Origin: Nonomuraea jabiensis
Lineage (GTDB): Bacteria; Actinomycetota; Actinomycetes; Streptosporangiales; Streptosporangiaceae
Length of the DNA stretch: 64,000 bases
Assembly (NCBI RefSeq): GCF_014204795.1
Contig: NZ_JACHMB010000001.1
Coordinates: 3,596,001-3,660,000, forward strand
Direction: 5' to 3'
Below are positions 36,747 to 45,576 of this stretch, piece after piece. The notes under the pieces were generated by a model. It did not search any database. It had not been told where the DNA came from and worked only from the letters and a program-made list of their open reading frames with translations. Each line of letters starts with the position of its first letter. Position 1 is the stretch's first letter. A program made the position numbers and the translations under genes.

Positions 36747-36925
36747 CGGGCCCGGTGTCGCCTCGGGGCAGGGGCGGTGGTGTTCGCGTAATGGACCACA
36801 TGGCGCCTCGGGGTAGAGGCGGTGGTGTTCGCGTGATGGGCCCGATGGCGCCTCGGGGCAGGGGCGGTGGTGCTCGCATGACGGCCCGATCGCGCCTCAG
36901 GGCAGAAGAGGGGGTGCTGGCATGA
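36743..36925 (+). CDS. Possible 60-residue RGG-repeat small protein between nuoL and nuoM
   Basis: The frame opens at ATG 36743 (ATGA overlap with the nuoL stop) and closes at TGA 36923-36925, overlapping the nuoM ATG 36922 (ATGA). The product would be three 15-residue repeats with the core PRGRGGGVRVM, then SRLRAEEGVLA: very basic and Gly/Arg-rich. It could be a real small protein that keeps ribosomes running from nuoL to nuoM. Alternatively, it is a by-product of triplication of the nuoM translation start region, since each repeat carries a G-rich SD-like stretch and an ATG. Confidence 0.4.
   Translation: MTGPVSPRGRGGGVRVMDHMAPRGRGGGVRVMGPMAPRGRGGGARMTARSRLRAEEGVLA
36759..36915 (+). repeat. 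45-base tandem repeat between nuoL and nuoM
   Basis: Copies start at 36759, 36804 and 36849 (45-base period), with a degenerate fourth at 36893 that runs into the nuoM start. Each copy contains CGCCTCGGGG and a downstream ATG. Confidence 0.92.
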
Positions 36926-38796
36926 TGGCCTGGCTCTCCGTCGCGCTCCCGGCCGTGCCGCTGCTCGGCGCCCTCCTGCTCCTCCTCGCGCCGAACCGGC
37001 TCCGGCCCCTGCTGCACACGTACGGACTGACCCTGTCCGGCCTGACGCTGGCACTGGCCGTGCTGATGGCGGCCACGTTCGACTACTCACGAGCCGCGCG
37101 GCCACAGTTCGAGGTCGACCAGGCGTGGATCCCCGGGCTGGGGCTCCGCTTCCACCTCGGCGTCGACGGGATCTCCCTGCCGCTGATCGTGCTGACGGCG
37201 CTGCTGACGTTCCTGTGCTTCGTCTACCTGTGCTGGGGCGCCGCGCGGAAGGGGTTCGTGGGGGCCCGGCCGAGGGCGCTGGTGTTCACGCTGCTGGTGC
37301 TCGAAGTGGGCATGATCGGTACGTTCCTCGCCCTCGACCTGCTGCTCTTCTTCGTGTTCTTCGAGATCGTCCTCATCCCGATGTACTTCCTGATCGGCAT
37401 CTGGGGCGGCGGGGGTCGCCGGGCGGCGTCGGTCAAGTTCATCCTGTACACGCTGCTCGGCTCGGTCGTGATGCTGCTCGGCCTGCTGCTCGTATGGGCC
37501 CAGACCGGCACGCTCGACATCGAGGCCCTGAGCGCCGCCCACGGTGCCGGCATGGCGAGGTCCGTGCAGATCCTGGCGTTCGTGGCGATCGGCATCGGCC
37601 TGGCGGTGAAGACCCCCATGTGGCCTTTGCACACCTGGCTGCCTGACGCCCACACCGAGGCCCCCACCGTCGGCTCGGTGTTGCTCGCGGGGGTGCTCCT
37701 GAAGATGGGCACGTACGGCTTCGCCAGGATCGCCATCCCCATCCTTCCCGAGGGCGCGATGGCGGTGGCGCCGTGGCTCGGTGCGTTCGCCGTGGTGGGC
37801 ATCATCTATGGCGCTCTGGCCTGCCTCGCCCAGCGTGACCTCAAACGCATGATCGCCTACTCGTCCGTCGGCCACATGGGCTTCGTCCTGCTGGGGTTCG
37901 CCACGCTGACCCCGGTCGGCATCAACGGCGCCCTCTTCGCGAACGTCGCCCACGGCCTCATCACCGGCCTGCTGTTCTTCCTCGCCGGGGCGATCAAGGA
38001 CCGCTACCACACCGCCGACATGCCTTCCCTGGGCGGCGGCATGCTGGCGACGCTGCCGCGGCTGGGCTCGCTGCTCACCTTCGCGTCGATCGCCTCGCTG
38101 GGGCTGCCGGGGCTGGCCGGGTTCTGGGGGGAGATGCTGGCGCTGTTCGGGGCGTTCCAGCCGGCGAACGGGCTGCCCCGCGCGCTGTTCCTGACGTACA
38201 TGGCCATCGGGGGTCTGGGGGCGGTCCTGACGGCCGCGTACTTCCTGGTCATGTTGTCCCGCGTGACCCACGGCCGCCCCCGAGCCCTCTCGGACGAGCG
38301 GGAAGGCGTCACACCGGACGAGCGTCCCGTCGTACCTCTCGGCTCGACGGCAAGACGCTCGGCGACGGCCACCCTGGATCCACCCCCGCGACCGGAGCCC
38401 TACAGCGGCCGGAACAAGCCTCCGAACACCCCCGAACCCGGCACCCCTCCGGACCACACCGCACCGTCCGGCGGCGAGGCGTACCTGGAAGATGCCGGAC
38501 CCTTGAACAGCGGCACACCCTCAGACAACGCCCGACCGTCGGACGACGACGCCTGGCCACCAGATGCCAGAGCCGTGAGCAGCGGCGGTGCCCTCACGGG
38601 CGGCGCCGAACCTGCCGGCGGTCCTCAGCGGGCTATCGGCGCACCACCGCAGCAGGCCCCGGACGACATCAGGAGTTACGAACTGCTGGCATGGACGCCG
38701 CTGGTGGCCCTGATCCTGCTCTTCGGGCTCTGGCCGGGCCTCCTCCTGTCGCTCACCACACCGGCCGTGCAGACCCTGCTGGGAGCCGTCTCATGA
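36922..38796 (+). CDS. nuoM: NADH-quinone oxidoreductase subunit M with internal low-complexity insertion
   Basis: A 624-residue antiporter-like subunit. It has [62 protein letters not shown] segments and SSVGHMGFVLLG. Between the helix ending near residue 450 and the last helix near 590 is an insertion of about 135 Pro/Gly/Ser/Ala-rich residues not found in usual NuoM (about 500 residues). RBS GAAGAGGGGG precedes ATG 36922; ATG 36925 is an alternative. The stop overlaps nuoN. Confidence 0.92.
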   Translation: MMAWLSVALPAVPLLGALLLLLAPNRLRPLLHTYGLTLSGLTLALAVLMAATFDYSRAARPQFEVDQAWIPGLGLRFHLGVDGISLPLIVLTALLTFLCFVYLCWGAARKGFVGARPRALVFTLLVLEVGMIGTFLALDLLLFFVFFEIVLIPMYFLIGIWGGGGRRAASVKFILYTLLGSVVMLLGLLLVWAQTGTLDIEALSAAHGAGMARSVQILAFVAIGIGLAVKTPMWPLHTWLPDAHTEAPTVGSVLLAGVLLKMGTYGFARIAIPILPEGAMAVAPWLGAFAVVGIIYGALACLAQRDLKRMIAYSSVGHMGFVLLGFATLTPVGINGALFANVAHGLITGLLFFLAGAIKDRYHTADMPSLGGGMLATLPRLGSLLTFASIASLGLPGLAGFWGEMLALFGAFQPANGLPRALFLTYMAIGGLGAVLTAAYFLVMLSRVTHGRPRALSDEREGVTPDERPVVPLGSTARRSATATLDPPPRPEPYSGRNKPPNTPEPGTPPDHTAPSGGEAYLEDAGPLNSGTPSDNARPSDDDAWPPDARAVSSGGALTGGAEPAGGPQRAIGAPPQQAPDDIRSYELLAWTPLVALILLFGLWPGLLLSLTTPAVQTLLGAVS

Positions 38797-40379
38797 TCCA
38801 GCAGATCGACTACTTCGTGATCGCGCCCCCGCTGGCACTGGCCCTGGTAGCCGGTCTGGTGCTGCTGCTGGACGCCTTCCTCCCGGCCCGCCCCCGTACG
38901 AAGCCGGTGCTGGGACTCGTCACGCTGGCAGGCGTCCTGATCGCACTGGCCTTCGTCGTCGCCCAGGCGATCAAGGGCGGCCCGCCGCAGTCGACCTTCT
39001 GCGTCCCGGCCGACCTCGCCGGTCCCACCAGGCTCTGCTCCTTCGTGGCGGACGGGTTCACGCTGGTGTTCGCAGGTATGGTGCTGGTCGCGGCCGTGGT
39101 GGTTGTGCTGATGTCGATGACCGAGCTGGCGGGCGGCGGCATCCCGGTGGGTGAGTGGTACTTCCTTCTCCTTTGCACCCTCGTCGGCGCGGTCACCCTG
39201 CCCGCCTCCCGAGACCTGATCATGCTCGTGGTGGCGCTCGAACTGGTCTCGCTCCCGGTCTTCGCCCTCACCGCCATGAAGCGCTACGACGGCCGGGCCT
39301 CCGAGGCCGCCGTGAAGCTCTTCGTGGTTTCGGTGGTGTCGACGGCGATCATGCTGTTCGGCGTCTCGCTTCTGTACGGCATTGCGGGCACGATCTACCT
39401 GTCCCGCCTGGCGGTCGTGTTCAGCGGTCAGGCCCCAGCGCCGGGGTTGGCGGAGACCACGGCCCTCGCGACGGCCCAGAGCCTGCCCGCTGTCGTCTCG
39501 GTCGGCGTCGTGCTGGTCGTGGCCGGGTTCGCCTTCAAGATCGCCGCGGTGCCGTTCCACTCCTGGGCGGCCGACGTCTACCAGGGCGCCCCGGTCCCCG
39601 TGGCCGCACTGCTCTCGGTGATCTCCAAGGCGGCCGGGTTCGCCGGGTTGATCCTCGTCCTGGTCGCCGGACTGGCCGGACAGGCCGCCACGTGGGCGCC
39701 CATCGTCGGGGTCATCGCCGCGCTGACCATGACCGTGGGCAACCTGCTCGCGATGCGCCAACGCTCCGCCGTACGCCTGCTGGCCTGGTCCTCCGTCGCG
39801 CAGTCCGGCTACATCCTGGCGCCGCTGGCGGTGGCGGCCCAGGGCGTCACACCCCGGCTCGCCGGGGGAACCGGCGCATTCCCGGCCGGAACCAGGTCCG
39901 GCGCGGTCGGCACCTCCATGGCGTACCTGGTGATCTACGCCGCCATGAACCTCGGCGCGTTCGCGGTGGTCCTGCTCGTCTCCAGGACCGCCACCCGCAA
40001 CGAGCTCGACGACTACCGGGGCCTGGCGTTCCGGCGCCCCGCCGCGGGGCTCGCGCTGGCGTTCTGCCTGGTCTGCCTGGCCGGCCTGCCGCCGGGCCTG
40101 GCCGGGCTGTTCGCCAAGGTGTTCGTCTTCCGCGAGATCGTGGAGGGCGGCTCGGGCTGGCTGGCCCTGATCATGGCCGTCAACACCGTGATCGGTCTCT
40201 ACTACTACGCCGTCTGGACCGCGCGCCTCTTCACCCCGCCCACGGCACCGGTTCTCGCCCGGCACCGCCCGACGCCCACCACGTGGCTGGCCATCGGCGT
40301 CGCCTTCGCGGCGGCCGTGCTGTTCTCGATCGCCCCCCAACTGATCCTGGACATGACCACACTGTCCGCCTTCGGCTGA
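38793..40379 (+). CDS. nuoN: NADH-quinone oxidoreductase subunit N
   Basis: A 528-residue antiporter-like subunit with 14 predicted helices. Motifs: LVVALELVSLPVFALTAMKR, FAFKIAAVPFHSWAADVYQG, LLAWSSVAQSGYILAPL and LAFCLVCLAGLPPGLAGL. ATG 38793 overlaps the nuoM stop. It ends the nuo locus; 130 bases later htpX begins. Confidence 0.93.
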   Translation: MIQQIDYFVIAPPLALALVAGLVLLLDAFLPARPRTKPVLGLVTLAGVLIALAFVVAQAIKGGPPQSTFCVPADLAGPTRLCSFVADGFTLVFAGMVLVAAVVVVLMSMTELAGGGIPVGEWYFLLLCTLVGAVTLPASRDLIMLVVALELVSLPVFALTAMKRYDGRASEAAVKLFVVSVVSTAIMLFGVSLLYGIAGTIYLSRLAVVFSGQAPAPGLAETTALATAQSLPAVVSVGVVLVVAGFAFKIAAVPFHSWAADVYQGAPVPVAALLSVISKAAGFAGLILVLVAGLAGQAATWAPIVGVIAALTMTVGNLLAMRQRSAVRLLAWSSVAQSGYILAPLAVAAQGVTPRLAGGTGAFPAGTRSGAVGTSMAYLVIYAAMNLGAFAVVLLVSRTATRNELDDYRGLAFRRPAAGLALAFCLVCLAGLPPGLAGLFAKVFVFREIVEGGSGWLALIMAVNTVIGLYYYAVWTARLFTPPTAPVLARHRPTPTTWLAIGVAFAAAVLFSIAPQLILDMTTLSAFG

Positions 40380-40509
40380 GAGACGGGCCATGGGTAAGGA
40401 GAAAGTCGCGCTCCGCCCGCAGCTGAGCACGCCGAGGAGCGGCTGGGGAACGAAGCACCGGGTCGTGGTCGTTGGAGGAGGTGAACCCAGACCACGAAGG
40501 GGGGAAACC

Positions 40510-41361
40510 TTGCACCACAACGGTCTGCGCACGGCCATCCTGCTGGGCGGCCTGTCGGCTCTGATTGTCGCGGTGGGCGCGTGGTTGGGCGGCGGCGCCG
40601 GTGTGCAGATCGCGCTCGTGCTCGCCCTGGCGAGCAACGGAGTCGCCTACTTCTTCTCCGACCGCATTGCCCTGTCGGCCATGCGTGCCAGGCCGGTCAG
40701 CGAGGTGGAGCAGCCCACGCTCTACCGGATCGTACGAGAGCTCTCGACCGAGGCTCGCCAGCCGATGCCGCGCCTGTACATCTCGCCGACGGTGCAGCCG
40801 AACGCGTTCGCGACCGGCAGAAGTCCTCGCCAGGCCGCGGTGTGCGTGACGTACGGTCTGACCAAGCTGCTCGACGAGGCCGAGCTGCGCGGCGTGATCG
40901 GGCACGAGCTGTCACACGTGTACAACCGGGACATCCTCATTTCCTCCGTCGCTGGCGCGCTGGCCACGATGATCACCTGGATCAGTTACGTGGCCGTGTT
41001 CTTCGGCGGCTCGGACGATGACGAGGGGCCGGGCTTCGTGGGTGCGCTGCTGATGATGGTGCTCGGACCGGTGGCGGCCGGGATGGTGCAGATGGCGATC
41101 TCCCGGACGAGAGAGTTTCAGGCCGACGAATCGGGCGCCAGGCTCACGGGCGACCCGCTCGCGCTGGCCTCCGCGCTCCGCAAGATCGAGATGGGTGCCC
41201 GCAGGCTTCCGCTCCCCGAGAACAGCCGCCTCACTTCGGCCTCCCACATGATGATCGCGAACCCGTTCAGCGGCTCGGGCTTCGGCCGCCTGTTCTCCAC
41301 GCATCCGCCCACGTCCGAGCGGGTCGCCCGCCTCGAGCGGATGGCCGGCTACCGCCGCTGA
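40510..41361 (+). CDS. htpX: HtpX-family membrane zinc metalloprotease (M48)
   Basis: A 283-residue protease with two N-terminal helices, the zinc motif GHELSHV (HExxH at about residues 132-136), two further helices and the third ligand in REFQADESGA. It degrades damaged membrane proteins. I chose TTG 40510 (MHHNGLRT), which follows a GGGGGGAAACC ribosome site; the longer frame from ATG 40390 adds a tail foreign to the family. Confidence 0.9.
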   Translation: MHHNGLRTAILLGGLSALIVAVGAWLGGGAGVQIALVLALASNGVAYFFSDRIALSAMRARPVSEVEQPTLYRIVRELSTEARQPMPRLYISPTVQPNAFATGRSPRQAAVCVTYGLTKLLDEAELRGVIGHELSHVYNRDILISSVAGALATMITWISYVAVFFGGSDDDEGPGFVGALLMMVLGPVAAGMVQMAISRTREFQADESGARLTGDPLALASALRKIEMGARRLPLPENSRLTSASHMMIANPFSGSGFGRLFSTHPPTSERVARLERMAGYRR

Positions 41362-41364
41362 CCG

Positions 41365-42849
41365 ATGCGCCGATTAACCAAGGCGGAGCGGAGGCTCTGG
41401 AACGCGTTCCCCGCGGGGCAGACCGTCGAGCTGGGCCCGGTCAAGATCGGTCCGTTCCGCACGGCCGGCGCGAACGCTCCCACGGACGGCCACACGTGGG
41501 GGCCCGAACGTTCGATCAGGGCGGAAGTGATCGCCCAGTTGCTCCTCGGCGCCCGTGACACCGGCACCGGCTCGGTCCCGGCGGTACGTCTGCGCGGCGC
41601 CCGGATCACCGGCCGGCTCGCGATCGTCGGCGGCACGATTCCGTACGAGCTCAACCTGATCGGCTGTCACCTGGACGAACCCATCCGTTTCACCGGCTCC
41701 ACCACCCGCACCGTACGCGTGACCGACTGCCACCTCCCGGGCCTCAGCGGCGGCGGCATGCGGGTGGCCGGGCACCTCAGCCTGTCCGGCTCGAACATCA
41801 CCGGCACCGTCGGCCTGAGCCGGTCCCAGTTCGAGAGCGGGCTGTGGCTGGGCGGCACCAAGGTGACGGCCGACGACGACGAGGGATGGGCGCTCTACGC
41901 GAACGCCGTCGTCGTGGACTCCGGCACGTACATGCGCAACGCCGACTTCACTGGAGCAATCGGCCTGGTCGGCGCCCGCCTCAACGGCGGACTCTTCCTG
42001 GACGGCGCAACCCTCCGCAATCCCGGCAAGCAGGCCCTCATCGCCGACAACATGGCTGTCGAGGACATCATGCGCTGCACCGACGGATTCCTGGCATTGG
42101 GCTGCGTACGGCTACGTGGAGCGCGCATCAACGGGACGCTCTCGCTCGACGGAATCATCCGAAGCCCGGACACCCGCTACGCCCTCCACGCAAGCCACAT
42201 GGAGCTCCGCGAGCTCTACCTCAAGCCCGCAGAGCCCATCGAAGGCGTCGTCACCCTCGCACACACCACTCTCGGCACGCTGCACGACAATCCGGACACC
42301 TGGCCCGAGAAGCTACGCCTGAACGGCCTCACCTACGACCGCCTGCGCGGCTCCGGCGTAACCCGCCGAATCGACTGGGTGACCCGGGATCCGGAGGGGT
42401 TCAGGCCGCAGCCGTACGAGCAACTGGCCGCCTGGTTCCTCAGCGACGGCAACGACGCGCTCGCCCGGCGCACCCAACTCGCCAAACTCCGCGCCCGCCG
42501 GCAGACGCAGGGCCTCGGAAGCCGGGCGTGGGGGCGGCTGCTCGACGTCGCGGTCGGGTACGGCTACCGCCCCTGGCTGGCGGGCATGTGGTTCGCCCTG
42601 CTCCTGGCGATCGGGACGGTCGTCTTCGCCATCAACCCCCCAAGAGCGCTCAAACCCTCCGAGAGCCCCGATTTCAACGCCTTCGCCTATACCTTCGACC
42701 TCCTGCTCCCGATCCCCGCATTCGGGCAACGAGAGCTTTTCGACCCGGGCGGGTGGACGCAGTGGCTCGCGTACGGACTGATCGTCTCCGGCTGGATCCT
42801 GGCCACGGCGCTGATCGCCGGCGCTACGCGGGTCCTCCGCCCCCAGTGA
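41365..42849 (+). CDS. Membrane protein with pentapeptide/beta-helix-like N-terminal domain
   Basis: A 494-residue protein starting three bases after htpX. The first 380 residues repeat short units like LRGARITGRLAIVGG, LRGARINGTLSLDG and VGARLNGGLFLDGA, which suggest a stacked beta-helix. A basic segment and two membrane helices (about 400-420 and 468-490) close the protein. Similar actinobacterial proteins are often labelled membrane-associated oxidoreductase, but no redox motif is visible, so I avoid that name. Its 3' end overlaps the convergent Nudix gene by 26 bases. Confidence 0.7.
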   Translation: MRRLTKAERRLWNAFPAGQTVELGPVKIGPFRTAGANAPTDGHTWGPERSIRAEVIAQLLLGARDTGTGSVPAVRLRGARITGRLAIVGGTIPYELNLIGCHLDEPIRFTGSTTRTVRVTDCHLPGLSGGGMRVAGHLSLSGSNITGTVGLSRSQFESGLWLGGTKVTADDDEGWALYANAVVVDSGTYMRNADFTGAIGLVGARLNGGLFLDGATLRNPGKQALIADNMAVEDIMRCTDGFLALGCVRLRGARINGTLSLDGIIRSPDTRYALHASHMELRELYLKPAEPIEGVVTLAHTTLGTLHDNPDTWPEKLRLNGLTYDRLRGSGVTRRIDWVTRDPEGFRPQPYEQLAAWFLSDGNDALARRTQLAKLRARRQTQGLGSRAWGRLLDVAVGYGYRPWLAGMWFALLLAIGTVVFAINPPRALKPSESPDFNAFAYTFDLLLPIPAFGQRELFDPGGWTQWLAYGLIVSGWILATALIAGATRVLRPQ

Positions 42850-43297
42850 TCTCGCGCAGGATGGACGCGAGATTCGCCGGGAAGAAGACCTCCTGGGTGC
42901 TCTCGAGCTCCGCCGCGCTCCACCACCGATAGGCCGTCGTCGTGTCCTTCTCGATCTGCTCCATGTGATCGAACGACACGACCACATCGGCCCCCACCCA
43001 GAGCGCGAAGAACGTCTGATCCTGCGTGATGGCGTAATCGGACCAGTTGAACTCGATCACGCTGTTCCCGTACGGTCCGCTGAGCTCGTCCGCATTCGCC
43101 CGGATCCCGACCTCCTCGAACAACTCCCGCGCCGCCGCCTCCCGCAACGTCTCACCGTCCTCCGTCGCCCCGCCGATCGTGTACCAGAACGGCTCATCGG
43201 GCCTGGCCGGATCGAAGCCGTAGAGCAGCAGGACCCGATCTTGATCGTCAATGGGCAGGGCACGCGCCGTGAAGCGGCGCAGGGGGATCTTCGTCAC
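42824..43297 (-). CDS. Nudix hydrolase
   Basis: A 157-residue protein with a complete Nudix box: G-x5-E-x7-RELFEEVGI (around residues 42-64). Such enzymes hydrolyse nucleoside diphosphate derivatives with Mg2+. It starts at GTG 43297 (MTKIPLRRF). Substrate specificity cannot be told from the sequence. Confidence 0.88.
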   Translation of the reverse strand: MTKIPLRRFTARALPIDDQDRVLLLYGFDPARPDEPFWYTIGGATEDGETLREAAARELFEEVGIRANADELSGPYGNSVIEFNWSDYAITQDQTFFALWVGADVVVSFDHMEQIEKDTTTAYRWWSAAELESTQEVFFPANLASILREITGGGGPA

Positions 43298-44028
43298 GAT
43301 TATGGAGCTTACGATCGAGCCCGGACATACTCATTCACGCCCACACCGCGCTCGAGCGGAATGCCGGGCTCAGCCTGAGCCGCCGTGAGCATATCGGCGG
43401 CTTTGACCGATACGGCAGAGCAGTTTGCCAACGTGCCGAGGGTGCTCGTAGTCAGGCAGTGGTTCTTTCGCACCGGTCCTGGATTCCGCCGTCCTGCCCG
43501 CCGGACCTACACCGCAGCGCCGGCCGATGGACGAAACGGCAGCTGATTGAGGGCGTCCGGTGCAGGTGGGAGCGCGTAGTCGATCATGCAAGCAGGCCAC
43601 TCCGCGGGACATGGCATTAACCAGCACGATTCTCATTGGGCCGTGACCACCTAGCTCCGGCACGCTCGCCATCCGCTACAAAGCCGCCACCCCACATCGC
43701 CACAATCAACGAGTAGCCACACCCACGTCTGGCATACGGCCTCCAGACCGCGCATAGGGCCGTTGGCGACCAGCGGTGGGCGACCCACCTCTGACCGGCC
43801 TGCATCACTACCCACGGACCCATCTGGCCGACCCACAAGGGAATTTCGACCAAAGGCTGAACCGAGGACACGTACACACGCGGGGGGCGGCCCGAGGCAC
43901 AGGAGAAGACGCGTGCCCTCGTGGACAGCGCGCTCGACCGTGTGCCCCGGATGTGCCCTCCGAGCCCTCCGAGCCCTGCGGAACGCTGGAACGCCAAGTC
44001 AGAAGCCTGAAGCCAGAAGTAGGCCCCG
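43298..44028. other. 731-base region without a supported gene
   Basis: Several overlapping open frames exist on both strands, but none shows family features, a good RBS or consistent codon bias. GC and codon statistics by eye look less regular than the flanking genes, so it may be decayed coding DNA. A short palindrome GGCTCAGCCTGAGCC lies near 43370, just upstream of the Nudix gene. Confidence 0.4.
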
Positions 44029-44529
44029 CTAGCGGTAGTTCACGAACTGGAGGGCGATGTCCAGATCCTTGCCCTTCAGAAGGGAGATGACCTCCTGGAG
44101 ATCGTCCTTCTTCTTCGAGCTGACCCGAAGCTCCTCGCCCTGAATCTGCGCCTTGACCCCCTTCGGCCCCTCGTCGCGAATCAGCTTGGAGAGCTTCTTC
44201 GCGTTCTCCTGGTCGATGCCCTCCTTCAGGCTGACCAGCATCCGGTACTCCTTGCCCGACAGCTTGGGCTCACCCGCGTCGAGGATCTTCAGCGAGAGGC
44301 CTCGCTTGACCACCTTCTCCTTGAACACGTCGAGAGCGGCATTCGCCCGCTCCTCGCTGTTCGCCTTGATCTCGATGTTGTTCTGCCCTGACCAGCTGAT
44401 CGCGGCCCCCGTACCCTTGAAGTCGAAGCGGTGCCCGATCTCCTTGACCGTCTGGTTCAGAGCGTTGTCGACCTCCTGGCGGTCGATCTTGCTCACGATG
44501 TCGAAAGACGAATCGGCCAAAACACTCAT
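44029..44529 (-). CDS. yajQ: YajQ-family cyclic-dinucleotide/nucleotide-binding protein
   Basis: A 166-residue protein covering the whole YajQ/UPF0234 family: [35 protein letters not shown], and [20 protein letters not shown] near the C-terminus. YajQ proteins bind c-di-GMP or other nucleotides in some bacteria. ATG 44529 follows GAGAGG. It is transcribed away from tRNA-Tyr. Confidence 0.93.
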   Translation of the reverse strand: MSVLADSSFDIVSKIDRQEVDNALNQTVKEIGHRFDFKGTGAAISWSGQNNIEIKANSEERANAALDVFKEKVVKRGLSLKILDAGEPKLSGKEYRMLVSLKEGIDQENAKKLSKLIRDEGPKGVKAQIQGEELRVSSKKKDDLQEVISLLKGKDLDIALQFVNYR

Positions 44530-44787
44530 CCTCTCAGCGGCGAAAGCACTACCCGGATCCTGCTTCCCCGGCGTACGCGAAACGCGCGGACCCAGCGCAC
44601 GAGCCTAGCCAGCATCGGCCCGCCGCGCAGGACACCGCTCCCCGTACGGAGAACCGTCCAGATTCGCGCTCCCTTCCACCCGTTTCGGCGCGATGCCAGA
44701 CAGAGATCCGGCGCGCACCCAACCGTTGTCACGTACACCTCGGAAGTCCGCTATCCTTCTATCTGTCGCCGCGAGAGCGGATGGCAA

Positions 44788-44869
44788 GGCAGGTTGCCCG
44801 AGTGGCCAAAGGGAGCGGTCTGTAAAACCGTCGGCTCAGCCTACGCAAGTTCGAACCTTGCACCTGCCA
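44788..44869 (+). tRNA. tRNA-Tyr (GTA)
   Basis: Acceptor arm GGCAGGT pairs with ACCTGCC (44862-44868), followed by A. The anticodon loop CTGTAAA contains GTA (44822-44824). A long class II variable arm (GTCGGCTCAGCCTACG region) and the T-loop GTTCGAAC are present, as for bacterial tRNA-Tyr. CCA is not encoded. Its 3' half is repeated five times downstream, marking it as an integration target. Confidence 0.95.
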
Positions 44870-44992
44870 CACGCAGTAAGCGCAGCTCAGAGGCCCTTCG
44901 GGGCCTCTTCTGCGTTTCAGGGGTATGCAGCCGGATGCCGCTCTGAGCGGCCGGTTGTCGCTGGTCCACCAATATACGTGCAATGATCTTGA
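44821..44992 (+). other. att region 1: tRNA-Tyr 3' half (core) with right-arm motif
   Basis: The 51-base segment 44821-44871 is the unit repeated downstream. A motif AATATACGTGCAATGATCTT (44971-44990, GATC at +164 from the core start) resembles motifs at similar distance from the other copies. No left-arm motif exists upstream, as expected where the chromosome joins the first element. Confidence 0.7.
44889..44908 (+). terminator. Terminator after tRNA-Tyr
   Basis: Perfect 8-base stem AGAGGCCC/GGGCCTCT with TTCG tetraloop, followed by TCTGCGTTTC. A related hairpin with the same flanks follows the att copy at 58263. Confidence 0.85.
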
Positions 44993-45065
44993 GCGCGTTT
45001 CCGCAGCTCGGACTCCGGATTCGGCTGGCCGTAGCCTCATGCGTGGGCGTGACCTGTCTGCTGAG

Positions 45066-45413
45066 TCATGGACGGAGGCATTCCATCTGTGGGTCGTAGC
45101 AGACCAGGCCGCGCTCGTGAGCGAGGTCGGCGGCGAACTCGGAGACCTCCTCGGCCTTGCTGTAGGCCATGCAGAAGTAGACGATCGGACCGCTGGCTTC
45201 GGGGCTCACGGACCACGCAGCGCCCGCGGAGTCATCGGCCTCGTCGAAGTCAGGCCATCGTTCGAGGACGGCCGCGACATAGGTGCTGATTCGAGAGGTA
45301 GGCGGCGTGTCGCCATCTTGATCCATCAGCTCCATGAGTGCTTCGTAGACGTCTCCGGCGATTTCATCGTTTGCGGGTCTTTTCCCTTCCCAGACCGCAA
45401 GGTCATAGCTCAT
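45066..45413 (-). CDS. Small acidic cytosolic protein of unknown function (island cargo)
   Basis: A 115-residue protein starting MSYDLAVWEGKRP, with WPDFDEADDSAGAAWSVSPEASG and a C-terminal CYDPQMECLRP. Similar small proteins are common in actinomycetes without a known function. ATG 45413 has GGAGG 6 bases upstream, a strong sign that it is expressed. It lies between tRNA-Tyr and the first integrase relic. Its acidic, compact nature would fit an immunity protein, but that is a guess. Confidence 0.7.
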   Translation of the reverse strand: MSYDLAVWEGKRPANDEIAGDVYEALMELMDQDGDTPPTSRISTYVAAVLERWPDFDEADDSAGAAWSVSPEASGPIVYFCMAYSKAEEVSEFAADLAHERGLVCYDPQMECLRP

Positions 45414-45529
45414 GGAAACCTCCGGGTGAAGCTGTTGATCATGGTTCGGCTCACGGTACACGGGTAACCGCACGCTCAGTGTGTCGTAGGACGTGGCGCC
45501 TAGTTGATCGCAAGGCCACCGAACAGCAC

Positions 45530-45556
45530 AAGGTCCCGGATAACGTCCGGAACCTT
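45530..45556 (-). terminator. Hairpin downstream of the first integrase relic
   Basis: AAGGTCCCGGA and its near-complement TCCGGAACCTT (10 of 11 pairs) with a 5-base loop, 20 bases beyond the relic stop. It probably ended the original integrase transcript. Confidence 0.5.
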
Positions 45557-45576
45557 GTCGTCGATATGGTCGCACT

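Noticed and set aside
43617..44090. Candidate small genes between the Nudix gene and yajQ
   Set aside because: Overlapping frames on both strands without RBS, family features or consistent codon use.
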